A stretch of 64,000 nucleotides of DNA, from positions 29,017,985 to 29,081,984 of the forward strand of contig CAIIXF020000004.1 in the NCBI GenBank assembly GCA_903813345.2, in the 5' to 3' direction. This document shows positions 1 through 10,335 of this stretch, piece after piece (the stretch's first letter is position 1; the number at the start of each line of letters is the position of its first letter). The translations under genes were made by a program, and so were the position numbers. The stretch is from Owenia fusiformis. Taxonomy: Eukaryota; Annelida; Polychaeta; Sabellida; Oweniidae. Under the pieces are notes generated by a model. The model was not told the DNA's origin, searched no databases, and worked only from the letters and a program-made list of their open reading frames with translations.

Positions 1-921
1 TTGCCTATACACTCATATTCTTGAATTTTGACCTTTGACAGGATGTTTAAATGATGAAAATACAATACTTAAAGAGACTCTATTGAGACTTCTCTGTGGC
101 ATTTTTTCTTTATTCCTTTTTGTTTTAAATTTTTAACACCATAACATTAACTAACTACTCAATATGCAACTTTTCACCACGTAGTTTTCAATATGGTCAT
201 TTGATTGCTTACTTTTTTAAATTCATAGTAGTCACAAACATTTCTGTTTTGACTATATAACCCTAAATAGCAAGCTAGGTGCCCTAATGCCCTTTTTGTG
301 CAAAATTGAAAGATGTAGCCCATGCAGGGAAGAGGCATGTTTACCGACAATAGGACATGGTCATGAATTTTGGTCATGGGATTTGATCAAATTGGCAAAA
401 ATACACATTGACCTTAAAATCATTTTTTGCTTTCAACTATAAAAAGTGCAAAAACAAAATCATATGGCACCACCTATATCAATAACTTCTCTAAAAGAAT
501 GTGGATATTTTCTTTTTTATCACAAAGCCTACAATTCCACTTCTCAATACTTTGTTTATTTACTTACTTACTAAACTAATTATAGATATATAAGCCTCAT
601 ATACAAAATAGTAATACATATCCAGCGATGCATGACGGAAGTTAAAATAAGATTTGTCACTGTACCTTCCTAGACCTCCTTCTTGCTGGAAAGTTTAGAA
701 TAAAGAAATTACATGTGAAGTCACATGTATGTAACCATGTGACCAAAAACCAAATGAGGGGATTGATCATTTTCTAAAATCCCCAATTATGTAGACAGGA
801 AAATTCCTTGAGGCAATTGAAACAATAAAGCACATTATATTGCATATAATGTTTATATATTCTATTTTCTATTGTCGGTTCTATGTAAGGCATACCAAAG
901 TGGAGCTGCCTTTATTCTTTT
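1..921. other. AT-rich non-coding stretch, no gene seen
   Basis: No coding frame with recognisable motifs was found on either strand. The stretch is AT-rich with short homopolymer runs and only short chance reading frames. It lies upstream of the partial serine protease exon and may be an intron of that gene. Confidence 0.5.
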
Positions 922-1975
922 GAACAGTCCCACATGACTGATTTTGATACTTCAGATTTGCGAACGTTGACAGCAGTTATAAATAACTGGGACAATGAGA
1001 CTTATCTCGTGAATACAACGGGGTTTCAAAGAAGACAACCATGTCCTGTAAGTTTACAAATACAAGTATCATATATTCATCGAATGTTGAACAGAGAATA
1101 TAAAAGTTTAAAATTACATCGCAAACCAATGATCTTTTATTGTCCTTTGTAGCTAATGGTTTCTCGATTCAACATTGAGACCATTAAAAATAAGTCTGAG
1201 CTAGCATTTGCTAATTCAACTGTCGGCTGACGATTTAATGGATATTTTATGGCCAACTCATTTAAATATGAATAGTAATTGCTATCATTCATATTCACAT
1301 TGAAATGAATTAAGACAACCGGTAGTTGAATTCGCGAATACTGGCTTAGTCAATCAAAAACCTACACCACACCAAATAGGAACAACAACGACTAACAATT
1401 ACCCTCCCCTCACCATTCATCATTCAATCCAAAGTCCCAAGACTCCGAATGTTTTTATCACTGAATTCATTACGTACGAATATGATGAAGCTCAAATATT
1501 ACAACAAAATATAAAATTATGAAGGGATAACTAATCTAAGAGAGGAGTGTAGCACTGGTTCCGTCGACCTCTCATGGTCATGTTAACTGATCAAACTTTC
1601 GTTTGCCACACCGAAATAAAGACCCCTTGAACAAGACTAATAAAGAGTGGTGTGAAACCCCTGGTATACTACTTTTGAGAGTATTTGGCTTTCATACTCA
1701 TCTACGAAGATTATGTCACATGTAAAGTTCTCCAAACGACAAAATTCTTTTTGATGTATTATCAGGGTGATAGTGGCGGGCCTTTGATGTGCAAGCCAGA
1801 TAATGAAAACTTCAAGGTAGTGGTTGGGATTATGAGCTATCTTACTTTGGAATTTGCCGACAGATGTAATGCTAAAGAAGGAGAGACGATACATTCCTCT
1901 ATACCACACTTTCTCGGATGGATGCATAACCAGCTGATCGGTAAACGTGATTTATTTTTTCATGCCAAGTGTTGA
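922..1975 (+). CDS. Serine protease (S1, chymotrypsin-like), 3' exons only
   Basis: Two exons are proposed. The first is about 922-1047 and ends in a codon for Pro after Cys (QPCP) at a GTAAGT donor. The second is 1766-1975, after a TTATCAG acceptor, and opens directly with GDSGGP, the active-site Ser signature of S1 peptidases, then a typical C-terminal stretch with VVVGIMSY and a terminal FLGWMHNQ helix-like segment. Both junctions are phase 0, so the join gives Cys-Pro-GDSGGP, close to the canonical C-x-GDSGGP. The 718-bp intron holds nothing recognised. Upstream exons with the His and Asp of the triad were not found in the window, so the gene is partial or extends to the left. The second exon is confident; the first exon's start is uncertain (alternative acceptor near 955). 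Confidence 0.6.
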
Positions 1976-2802
1976 CTTTTAGATGATAATCCACATAGGG
2001 CAATGGTAAAAGACAATTGGATGCAAACGATTTTAATGCAGTTGATGACTTTTAATATTCAACGAAATAGAACATCAGTGAATTAGGCTTCTTGGAATAA
2101 TGACTTTTAGACTACTATTTTACTCATCCCATTTCTATCCCTTCAAATCTTCATCATAGCAATTAGCTTTATAGAGAGATTATAATTCAACCAGAAATAA
2201 TTGAGATTTTACAGTCACGGGTACAGGTGTAAAAGGGTAGGAGGTCCTATCAAAGTATGGTCCTACTTTCCATTGATTTATATGGTGACCTAAATACAAT
2301 TCTTTCCCTTATTATCGTATCCACAATCAGGGCCAGTAAGGGCCGTTGAGAAAGGGGACCATAATCCCCAGGGGACCATAATTTATTTTACACCGGCTTC
2401 AATTTTCTTGTCAGTTATAAGAAGTAAATGTTTCCTTTTGTATTATATCTACCACTATTACCGTGTTTAAATCGTTATAGGTGAAATTCAGCTTACTATT
2501 ATTATATAACGGGTGTCGACTTTTGGTAAGCAACCGAAGATACCTCAAGAAAAGCCGGAGATTGCCGACGATTGCCGAAGCTTTTCTTTGCAAACGAAGT
2601 TGGCCGAGGGTACCACGAATGTGAAGAGGACGTCTCTAATTGGTCAAAAATAGGGGCTCGGCATTCTCCGTCAGATTGAATCGGCAAAATTCGGTTGAAT
2701 GGCTTACCTTCGGTTGTATGGCTTACCTTCGGCTGCATGGTCCAACCTCGATTGATTGGAAAAGATGCTGTCCCATAATATAACTGATCTTCTTTGTTGT
2801 AG
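1976..2802. other. Spacer between two protease fragments; short tandem repeat
   Basis: No coding features were recognised. At about 2690-2745 a roughly 20-base unit (GGCTTACCTTCGGTTGTAT) is repeated about 2.5 times. The stretch is either intergenic between tandem protease genes or an intron containing a missing first exon of the second gene. Confidence 0.45.
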
Positions 2803-4001
2803 GCAGAGGAGATGGAAACAGTAACTGGGATACACAGTTCTCCAAGTATCCATGGATTGCTTCTATCTGGAAGAACATTAGCTATGTTGGGGAACCTAAA
2901 GGATATGCCTGTGGAGGGATAATTATAACGGATACAATTGTGCTGACATCGGCATATTGTCTTTGCTTGGAAGAGAACTACTGTTGTGATCAGAATATTT
3001 TCAAGTAACAATGTGCAACTGATTTCTCTGCTTTTGCAGATATTTCCCCAAACAAAATGTCATTCTAGGCCTTACTCGAATAACACTTTGACTTGCATAA
3101 GCACCCATGTGACAAATCATTCATGATGATATATTTTAGTACCATAAAAATCCAACCATTTATTTCAGAATTACCTCTTAACGTTAAGACATTGTATTTT
3201 AGTTACGACAAATGCGACCTAAACGACTGGTGGGTTCAGGTCGGACAGTGTAAACTTGAGGATCCTGAAAATCCTTTCCTCATCAGAAAAATTTCAAAAA
3301 TATTTATCCACGAATTATACGATGAGTTTAACATAGAAGAAGAAACTCGATTGAATGACATTGCTCTAATTGTGCTGAAGGATCCGCTTCCATTAGATGA
3401 TCCGGATGTTGACACTGCGAGGATTCCTACAAGTGAGTGTACTAACAGTGGTGCTACCGGAGAAAGCTGCACAGAACACAAGTTGGAAGATTGCGAATAT
3501 GCTAGTTGTGGGGAGAGTCCAAGTAAGTACAGTGACTTGGTAGTATATACAATTTGAGATCCTGCAGAGGGAGACTACAAGTAAATCATCTTTAAATTTT
3601 AATCATTTTTTGATCAGTTCTCATACAATGAGAAAGCGAGAAACATTCCAATGTTACAATAAATCTTGATATTCACTGATGTAATGTTGAGAACCAGCTG
3701 GCTCTCATGGAAATATTTTTTAAATGCGTGCATTTTCAAAAATATTGTAGCGAATTCAAAAATTGAGTTTGTTGGCTGGCCCACATCACAATTATATGAC
3801 AAGACAAAAACTGCTAAGAATGACATCACTTATATTAACCTAGATTCTAACCAGCGCGACTTTATATATTTTGAGTTACATCCATTTGTTGTAGATGGTA
3901 ATGGTTCATCTGACAAATTGAAAATAAATGGGCTTAATGTAACATATGTTTCGGAAAGTATAATAAATACAGAAAGTAAAGCTAAAGCTGCACCATGCAA
4001 G
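2803..4001 (+). CDS. Serine protease homologue (S1), exons A-C, catalytic His replaced by Tyr
   Basis: Three exons fit together in phase: 2803-3004, 3203-3522 and 3751-4001. Exon A carries the S1 N-terminal pattern YPWIASIW then ACGGIII and LTSAYCL; the last matches the usual LTAAHC block, with Tyr where the catalytic His stands. Exon B contains NDIALIVL, the catalytic Asp block. Exon C has a GW motif (FVGWPTS) and ends with Pro-Cys-Lys at a GTTAGT donor in phase 0, just as needed to join a GDSGGP exon like that at 1766. That last exon is missing: the assembly gap starts 12 bases later. No signal-peptide exon was seen. The lost His suggests a non-catalytic homologue (such clip or pseudo-protease paralogues are known in invertebrates) or a decaying copy. 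Confidence 0.6.
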
Positions 4002-4013
4002 GTTAGTGTTTAA

Positions 4014-4513
4014 NNNNNNNNNNNNNNNNNNNNNNNNNNNNNNNNNNNNNNNNNNNNNNNNNNNNNNNNNNNNNNNNNNNNNNNNNNNNNNNNNNNNNNN
4101 NNNNNNNNNNNNNNNNNNNNNNNNNNNNNNNNNNNNNNNNNNNNNNNNNNNNNNNNNNNNNNNNNNNNNNNNNNNNNNNNNNNNNNNNNNNNNNNNNNNN
4201 NNNNNNNNNNNNNNNNNNNNNNNNNNNNNNNNNNNNNNNNNNNNNNNNNNNNNNNNNNNNNNNNNNNNNNNNNNNNNNNNNNNNNNNNNNNNNNNNNNNN
4301 NNNNNNNNNNNNNNNNNNNNNNNNNNNNNNNNNNNNNNNNNNNNNNNNNNNNNNNNNNNNNNNNNNNNNNNNNNNNNNNNNNNNNNNNNNNNNNNNNNNN
4401 NNNNNNNNNNNNNNNNNNNNNNNNNNNNNNNNNNNNNNNNNNNNNNNNNNNNNNNNNNNNNNNNNNNNNNNNNNNNNNNNNNNNNNNNNNNNNNNNNNNN
4501 NNNNNNNNNNNNN
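4014..4513. other. Assembly gap (500 N)
   Basis: Run of 500 N. It hides the 3' end of the second protease fragment and the 5' end of the DIRS element, including any 5' A1 repeat. Confidence 0.99.
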
Positions 4514-5630
4514 GCTTTACAAGACACACAAGAACAAGGCAGACGCTGCACACAATGCAAGGAGCTAGTTCGTGGACATAAAGGTCCCATAGGACCAAAA
4601 TGTTCAAACTTAGACGTGAAAGCCGAGGCCGAGCTGCCACGCCCAGAACCGGTTTCTACGGCCGATACAAAACAAGACATTCCAGGATGGCAACTTCCTA
4701 TGATGGAAGTGTCCCAACAGATATCTGGACTAGTTGCGGTTACAAAGGACTTGCAAGTCGAACAAAATAACATGAGGGAACAAGCTGTGCACATAACAAA
4801 AGAATTGGGGGATATAAAAATTCAAACTCAGCGACAAGCCACACCCATTGAACAAAGATCGACCGCCGTGGATCAAACATCAGCCGGGGAACAGAACTCC
4901 ATCCCTGATACGGCAACAGGAACACATGTCACGACAAACGTATTTAACGTCCCAATTCCAGAAAAAGTCATCAAAACCATAAAGAACGGTGAGTTTGTTC
5001 AAATGATTGACATTTTACCCACCAATTTACTGCACGACCATCATGAAAATCCCGATCCGATATTGTCACTTGAAAATGGCCAACTGCGACAAAAACAAAC
5101 CAGAAAAATCAAAATAATTGAAAATTTCTCCCAATGGCTGAGCGCCTGGAATATTTTCGAGGCTATCATTGTACAAAATGCACCACACACCTATCCTGGA
5201 TTATGTACATATCGAAATATAATCCAAGAAGCCGACGCCAAGTTCAAGTGGAACGCCGTCAACGCCTATGACGTCAAATATAGAAGCAAATTATCACAAA
5301 CAAAAAAGTCAACAATTTGGGAATATCGACACACAACTATACGTGACAACGTTCGACTCGACAGCTGTGAAGCAGCACATCATCAAATGTTATCGCTGTG
5401 CAGGAGATCATAAGGTCTCCAATTGCCCGTTTCAAGCGGGGGCCACGGTGGCGACGTCTACGACAACAACAACATACAGCAAGGATAAAGTTAAAAACGA
5501 AATCTGCAATAAATATCAACATGGAGAATGTAAATATGGATCACAGTGCTTCAGAATTCACAAATGCCAAGGTTGTGGGGCAAGTGATATCCCAAAATAC
5601 AAATGTAAAAAGTGCATTGGAGGAAATTAA
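4514..5630 (+). pseudogene. DIRS gag-like protein, 5' end in gap, one frameshift
   Basis: The reading frame is already open at the gap edge and starts with a zinc-ribbon-like pattern, C-x2-C then GHKGP-x-GPKC, seen in animal DIRS gag proteins. A charged, Gln-rich middle region follows. Around 5310-5330 the coding signal moves to another frame, which continues with CYRCAGDHKVSNC (a CCHC-type knuckle, about 5385-5430) and then a Cys/His cluster (CNKYQHGECKYGSQC, HKCQGCG) to a stop at 5628-5630. I read the change of frame as a decay frameshift, but a programmed shift cannot be excluded. Gag proteins coat the RNA. The 3' part overlaps the RT frame, as is usual in DIRS elements. Confidence 0.7.
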
Positions 5631-6055
5631 GCCCTACAAACCATTGTGCCCAATAGCTTTAGCCCATGGCTTAAGAAATCACCCCGACAAAAATTTTGTA
5701 AATTATATTGTTGAAAATGCTACACATGGTGTTAAACTTGGGTACAATGGTCCAAGGGAATCCCGTATTCATGGAAACTGGAAATCAGCATTAGATAATA
5801 GTGAAGCCATACAACAAAATATCGATAAAGAAATGTCCAAAGGAAGGAAAGTAGCATTCAGTTCTATACCGTGTGAAAAGTACGTCGGATCTCCGATTGG
5901 TGCATATGCAAAAAAGCACTCGAACCCTACAAAATATCGCATTATACACGACCTCTCATGGCCCCCAGGGAAATCCGTGAACGAATTTATTTCCAAAGAA
6001 GAATATGGATGCCATTACATAAGTATCGATACTGCAATTAATTTGGTGAAACAAT
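5398..6055 (+). pseudogene. DIRS reverse transcriptase, N-terminal half, cut by the Polinton
   Basis: The recognisable RT begins near 5608 (PLCPIALAHGL). It holds the DIRS RT fingers pattern: SPIGAYAKK, then YRIIHDLSWPPGKSVN and HYISIDTAINLVK. The frame stops two bases into the inserted Polinton; without the insert it would run in frame into the block at 25006. The true start codon is uncertain: 5398 is the first ATG of the frame and overlaps gag out of frame. This is the target gene of the Polinton insertion. Confidence 0.85.
6050..6055 (+). repeat. Left target site duplication of the Polinton
   Basis: AACAAT directly precedes the AGTAGTTATT terminus of the left inverted repeat and is repeated exactly at 25000-25005. 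A 6-bp duplication is the hallmark of Polinton/Maverick integration. Confidence 0.95.
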
Positions 6056-6531
6056 AGTAGTTATTAGGGAATGAGGGAGCCACATTCTAAGGTTGTACTA
6101 CGGTGTACCATTACATAATCCCTTTGTTCTAAGGTTGTTCTAAGGTTGTACCACGTTGTATGTTGCGTAACACCCCTTTGTTCTAAGGTTGTACCACGTT
6201 GTATGTTACGCAACACCCCATTGTTAAGGTGTTGTACCATGATGTTCTACCTCTGTATGTTACGCAACGCCCTTTGTTAAGGGAGACACATGTCAACGTT
6301 GTACCAAGCTATGTTGCTCAACACCCATTGTTAAGGTGTTGTACCATGGTGTTCTACCTCTGTATGTTACGCATCGCCCTTTGTTAAGGGAGCCACACGT
6401 CAACGTTGTACCAAGCTATGTTGCTTAACACTCTTCCCTCCCTACGTCTCCCGCTCGCCTCATTAGCTCGATAACAAAGGAGGGCGACGATTAGTGAGCC
6501 ATTTAGAAAATATGGTACAACACTGTAAATG
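6056..6531 (+). repeat. Left terminal inverted repeat of the Polinton
   Basis: Matches the reverse complement of 24525-24999 nearly base for base. Internally it has two direct units of about 105 bp (about 6218-6322 and 6323-6427) and shorter repeats sharing the motif GTTGTACCA. A 62-residue frame inside it is a repeat artefact. The inner end is at the shared ACTGTAAATG. Confidence 0.95.
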
Positions 6532-6795
6532 TTGTACCAAAGTCACTCATTTGTTATATGTAGGGATCACGCCGACACTTAGCAAACCAAATGCCCTTTA
6601 CCATTGGTGGGTTTAAAACTAAGTCAAGTCTCATTGGCTGAGTGTTAGGGATCACATTGAGTTCTTCGTTAAAGTTTACTGTAGCCCTCATTACCATCGT
6701 CAACTCTGATCGATTACCAGTAAATATTTTAACAATCCAGAAAAAAGTAAAATAAATTGAAAATATAGTAAGATCATCGTATACTGTACATTACA
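6532..6795 (+). promoter_or_regulatory. Subterminal region upstream of the first rightward gene
   Basis: 264 bp of AT-rich sequence between the inverted repeat and the first ATG at 6796. It probably contains the promoter of the unknown first gene. No clear TATA box was assigned. Confidence 0.35.
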
Positions 6796-7735
6796 ATGAC
6801 TGAAGCGCAAGAAATCAACTCTCTGGCTGTATTCGAGTTTGGAAGTGAATTTAAAGTGGACGTTAGATTGGGGAAATATCCCAAACCATTTTTACTATTC
6901 CAGCAAAGAATACTAAATACATCAGAACTTCGTTACTTCAACAAGTCTGTGCTACTGTCCATCAAACAGTACGTTCTCTTCAGGGATGCCATACCAACAC
7001 TTTCGCAATTCGCTCGATGTGTGATGGCTGGGGGCGAGGAGATGTTAATCAAACTGGACAAGTTATTGACTGTGTACGTTGGACGGGATGGGTACGAAAA
7101 CACATACATGAAAATGAAGAGAACGAGAAAAAATGCTACACAGTCCTCCTCTGGAAAGCAAAGCGACGAATCGGATGAAATCAAAATCGACTGGGAAGAC
7201 TTCGAGCTGTTAAAGGAAAAAATTGGAGAGATAAATGCCTGCATTTTAACTGCAGTGAAAGAAAACAAAGAAAATGGTAAGTTAAGTCACTTATTGCGTG
7301 AGTTTTGTATACAACATGTACAATACATGTATCTATAATTCGGTACTGTTTGTTAATATCACATGATATTATGACTGTCATCTAAAATAGCATGTTCGTA
7401 TGGTAGGGGGAAACGCGCTAAATAGCATAAACATTGTGTTATGTATTTCAACATGAATTTGATATAAATCTTTCACTGCGTGTCTTTTAGTTACTTCAAC
7501 CGATGACAAAGGAACAGACAGCGGTAATTCGGGAGCTAGTCAGAAATATACTCTGATCAATAAGAGAAAGGGGGATTCCTACGATTCAGACCGGATGGTG
7601 ACTCCGAAGAGACAAAGCCACGAGGTACCCGAATCCCAGCCATTGTCGCCAGAACTTTTCGGATCCCAAGAAAATGCTTCACTCGGTTTTGATGATGTCA
7701 CAAGCTTTGGAAACACAAAGCAGTTTTATTATTGA
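6796..7735 (+). CDS. Unknown Polinton protein, two exons (241 aa)
   Basis: Exon 1 is 6796-7276 and exon 2 is 7491-7735. The GGTAAGT donor and TGTCTTTTAG acceptor join in phase to give about 241 residues. Residues about 12-75 form a compact hydrophobic domain (VFEFGSEFKVDVRLGKYPK to the FARCVM segment). The rest is charged and probably disordered: KMKRTRKN, an acidic linker, then NKRKGDSYDSD, TPKRQ and an SPELFGSQ tail. The N-terminal pattern weakly recalls the ssDNA-binding fold of transcription coactivator PC4; that is a guess and needs a profile search. As the first rightward gene, with basic nuclear-localisation-like clusters, it could be an early regulatory or DNA-binding protein. The intron is a confident call because both halves keep an open frame and sensible composition. 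Confidence 0.7.
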
Positions 7736-8163
7736 CATTCAGCCAACAACATTTATATGTGATACATCAGAGAACAATCACTAATATTGGGTTAATATAG
7801 GATTTTGAGACCGTATAATACAGTTGCTATGACAGCAAGAAAATGTATTTCAGAATAAAATGTAAATGAAAATGGAATTAATAAAAAGTGATTATATCAG
7901 AAAATAAAAAAGAATTTCATTTGTTTATTTTTAATGAAGTGTTTCAAACTAAATTCGATACTTTTGAGGATTCAATAAAGTTCAATTAAGTGTAGAGTTT
8001 GAAATGCTGTTATTTCGAAATACCATAACTTAAACATGAAGTAGTATTGAAAACAAATTGCATGATTATTTGACCCCCTGGCCCTGTCCATTTTGGAAGG
8101 TCCCTTTACATATTTATAATTTCATCCACCACTTGAACTCATTCATTTAGTCCGAGTAAAACG
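7736..8163 (+). other. Intergenic region with polyadenylation signals
   Basis: 428 bp, AT-rich. AATAAA-type signals near 7854 and 7880 probably end the upstream transcript; the remainder would hold the promoter of the structural genes that start at 8164. No open frame was recognised. Confidence 0.5.
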
Positions 8164-8583
8164 ATGGAGACGGACCATTATTTTTTCTTGAGCAGCAACG
8201 ACTCTAGACAGTATTATCCTTTTAACAATTCGAATAGCTTCACGGTCGTTCTACCCGGCTACTTGAATCTGATAGGTCTTTGGCAGATAGCCCTTTGCGA
8301 AATCAATTTTCCCGAGGATCCCATTTGCGATTCTGAAGTGAGTTGTTTGGACGTTTTATGCGAACTGGCCGATTCATCCGTGGTGAACTGCGAGAAAAAG
8401 TGCATTCTGAGAAGAATTCCCAAATCAAATCCGAACAGGGTGTTCGATAGGCCCATGTACTTTCCCATCAATCAAGTTCACTTCGACAGAATCAAGATAA
8501 ATATAAGAGGAGACAACAACAAGACGGTGTCATTCAGAGAAGGAGCAGTGACTTGCGCGGTTCACATACGTCGTTTGTTGTAA
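8164..8583 (+). CDS. Putative minor capsid (penton-type) protein, 139 aa
   Basis: The N-terminus follows the pattern of the small conserved Polinton structural protein: YFFLSSNDS, then a FNNSNSFTVVLP stretch and LIGLWQIALCEINFP, i.e. a beta-rich opening where a short peptide is followed by the description of a bounded sheet. In Polintons such a protein next to the major capsid gene is predicted to be the minor capsid or penton protein at the vertices. This copy is short and ends in HIRRLL; four or more Cys lie in the middle. It stands first in a tight rightward block with the basic protein, major capsid protein and protease, which supports a virion role. Assignment is by motif memory, not by search. 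Confidence 0.6.
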   Translation: METDHYFFLSSNDSRQYYPFNNSNSFTVVLPGYLNLIGLWQIALCEINFPEDPICDSEVSCLDVLCELADSSVVNCEKKCILRRIPKSNPNRVFDRPMYFPINQVHFDRIKINIRGDNNKTVSFREGAVTCAVHIRRLL

Positions 8584-8600
8584 TAAAAACGAGAAATAAA

Positions 8601-8975
8601 ATGAAATTGGAACTTTACGTGGACGACCCTAAGAAATGGGACTCGTTCATTCGGGCTAGTCGGGAGGGTCGGGTGTTGGCTCAGATAGGCAGGGGAAAAC
8701 ACAAAGCCAGATACATCCCCCTATCGTCCGTGAGGGAAGCGCAGGCCCCGGTAAAAATGATCTCTCCGATTCAAGCCGTCACCGAACGAGCGCGTTCAGA
8801 TTTACAGCAACAGAAAATGATGGCGAGACATAACGAGATTTCAACGATGCAACCCACGACCACCAAGAATAAAAGAAAGCATACTGGAGTCGCTGCGGTC
8901 AGTAAGAAGAAAAAGCCGAACGGTCAACAACGTAAGGGGAAGAAAGGCTACGAAAATATCTTTGACAGAAATTGA
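8601..8975 (+). CDS. Small basic Polinton protein (124 aa), possible virion core protein
   Basis: The ATG at 8601 is chosen because it lies 15 bases after the previous stop codon; an in-frame ATG at 8553 would overlap the upstream gene. Residues 1-55 carry a WDSFIRASREGRVLAQIG region. The rest is rich in Lys, Arg and Gln, ending with clusters KNKRKH, SKKKKP and RKGKKG. The composition is that of a DNA-binding or condensing protein, like adenovirus core proteins, but I see no diagnostic signature. Its position between the putative minor and major capsid genes, with 24 bp to the next start, suggests a virion component. Confidence 0.6.
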   Translation: MKLELYVDDPKKWDSFIRASREGRVLAQIGRGKHKARYIPLSSVREAQAPVKMISPIQAVTERARSDLQQQKMMARHNEISTMQPTTTKNKRKHTGVAAVSKKKKPNGQQRKGKKGYENIFDRN

Positions 8976-8999
8976 AAAAAGCAAAAAAATAAAATAAAG

Positions 9000-10328
9000 A
9001 TGGCGTTCAAAGTGAGCGGCAGTGAAGAAGTTATAAGCGATAATTTGAGATTTTTCGGCGAACCACCGACGGAGAGTAGCGTGACGGCCTACTCTTACGT
9101 GGAGATTCGGCCCACTGGACAATTAACCGATCATTCCGTGGTAGAGTTTAGTATTCCCAATAATTCCTCGCAGCTCATCGATTTGAAAAATTCGAGGCTC
9201 TACGTGAAGGCTCGTATCTTGCGTTCCGACGGAACGGTACCCGAGATAACTGAAAAATTTGGTCCTGTGAACAATCTCCTTCATTCTCTATGGGGTCACG
9301 TGGAGATCCAATTACAACAGCGTCCTGTGCCCACGTCCATCAATATGTACCCGTACAAAGCTTATCTAAAAACGTTGTTGTACACCACGAAACAGGAGCA
9401 AGAAGGGAAACTGTCCGCCGCGCTGTACTATAAGGATAGTTGTTTCGGCGGACGGAATGTCATGGATGGAACCGATGTAACTGGATTAGACGCACCCAGG
9501 GGCTTGGTGACCAGATGGGATGAAAGCAACGAGGGTAAAATTGTGGACATGGAGGGACCTTTGCTGGAAGACATCTTCCAAATGGAAAAGTTTTTACTCA
9601 ATGGAATCGAAGTGAAAGTGAAGTTGACGCCTACATCGGATGCCTTTAGACTGATGTCAGACTCGGATACCATCTACAAAGTGGAACTCGTGGATGTCTA
9701 TCTCAGGATGGCCATGGTATCAGTATCCCCGGGAATATTACAGTCTTACGATAAACATTTACACGAGAAGAACGCCATTTATTCCTACGAGAAAAACGAC
9801 TTTAAATGTTACACTATACCCGCTGGCCAACTTCAATTCAACTTCAACGACATCTATAACGGGGCAGTTCCCAATAGGCTCGTATGTTTCCTGGTCAGTG
9901 CTCAAGCCCAAAGTGGAAGTTTTAAGAAGAATCCCTTTAACGCGCAGGCATTCGGTCTCAAGTATTTGGACGTTAGGCTGGACGATCAGAGCGTTCCCGA
10001 GAAACCCCTGACACCACGTTTCGACGCTACGAACAGTAGGAAGAGCAACTACATTCGAGAATATTTAAGATTATTCGCGGATCCCAATGTTCCACTTGAC
10101 TTATCACGCATGGAGTTTGGGACAGGTTTTGCGTTCTATAGGTTCGATATTCAATACTCGGACAGTGTCAAATCTGTTGACGAAACATTGCCCTTGATAA
10201 GAAGAGCCAACGTGAAAGTGGAGGGGCATTTCAAAGAGGCCCTTTCAGAGCCAGTCAACCTCGTCGTATGCGGAAGCTTTCCTCAAATCTTCGAAGTGGA
10301 CGCCTCGAGAAATATTATCGTGAATTGA
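9000..10328 (+). CDS. Major capsid protein, double jelly-roll (442 aa)
   Basis: The N-terminal block (SYVEIRPTGQLTD, then VVEFSIPNNSSQLIDL and SRLYVKARI, residues about 35-80) matches the conserved start of Polinton major capsid proteins, known in worm genomes as the F54H12.2 family. The length of 442 residues is normal for these proteins. Further family-like blocks are VNNLLHSLWGHVEIQL, FLLNGIEVKVKLTP and the second-barrel region ending near IFEVDASRNIIVN. The protein would form trimeric pseudohexameric capsomers. The frame is intact. It is followed after 7 bp by the protease gene, so the block 8164-10818 looks like a morphogenesis module. Confidence 0.93.
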   Translation: MAFKVSGSEEVISDNLRFFGEPPTESSVTAYSYVEIRPTGQLTDHSVVEFSIPNNSSQLIDLKNSRLYVKARILRSDGTVPEITEKFGPVNNLLHSLWGHVEIQLQQRPVPTSINMYPYKAYLKTLLYTTKQEQEGKLSAALYYKDSCFGGRNVMDGTDVTGLDAPRGLVTRWDESNEGKIVDMEGPLLEDIFQMEKFLLNGIEVKVKLTPTSDAFRLMSDSDTIYKVELVDVYLRMAMVSVSPGILQSYDKHLHEKNAIYSYEKNDFKCYTIPAGQLQFNFNDIYNGAVPNRLVCFLVSAQAQSGSFKKNPFNAQAFGLKYLDVRLDDQSVPEKPLTPRFDATNSRKSNYIREYLRLFADPNVPLDLSRMEFGTGFAFYRFDIQYSDSVKSVDETLPLIRRANVKVEGHFKEALSEPVNLVVCGSFPQIFEVDASRNIIVN

Positions 10329-10335
10329 CAGAACC

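Noticed and set aside
6199-6387. 62-residue frame in the Polinton terminal repeat (also at 24668-24856 on the other strand)
   Set aside because: Repetitive translation of the subrepeats, identical in both terminal repeats, no known motif and no promoter context.
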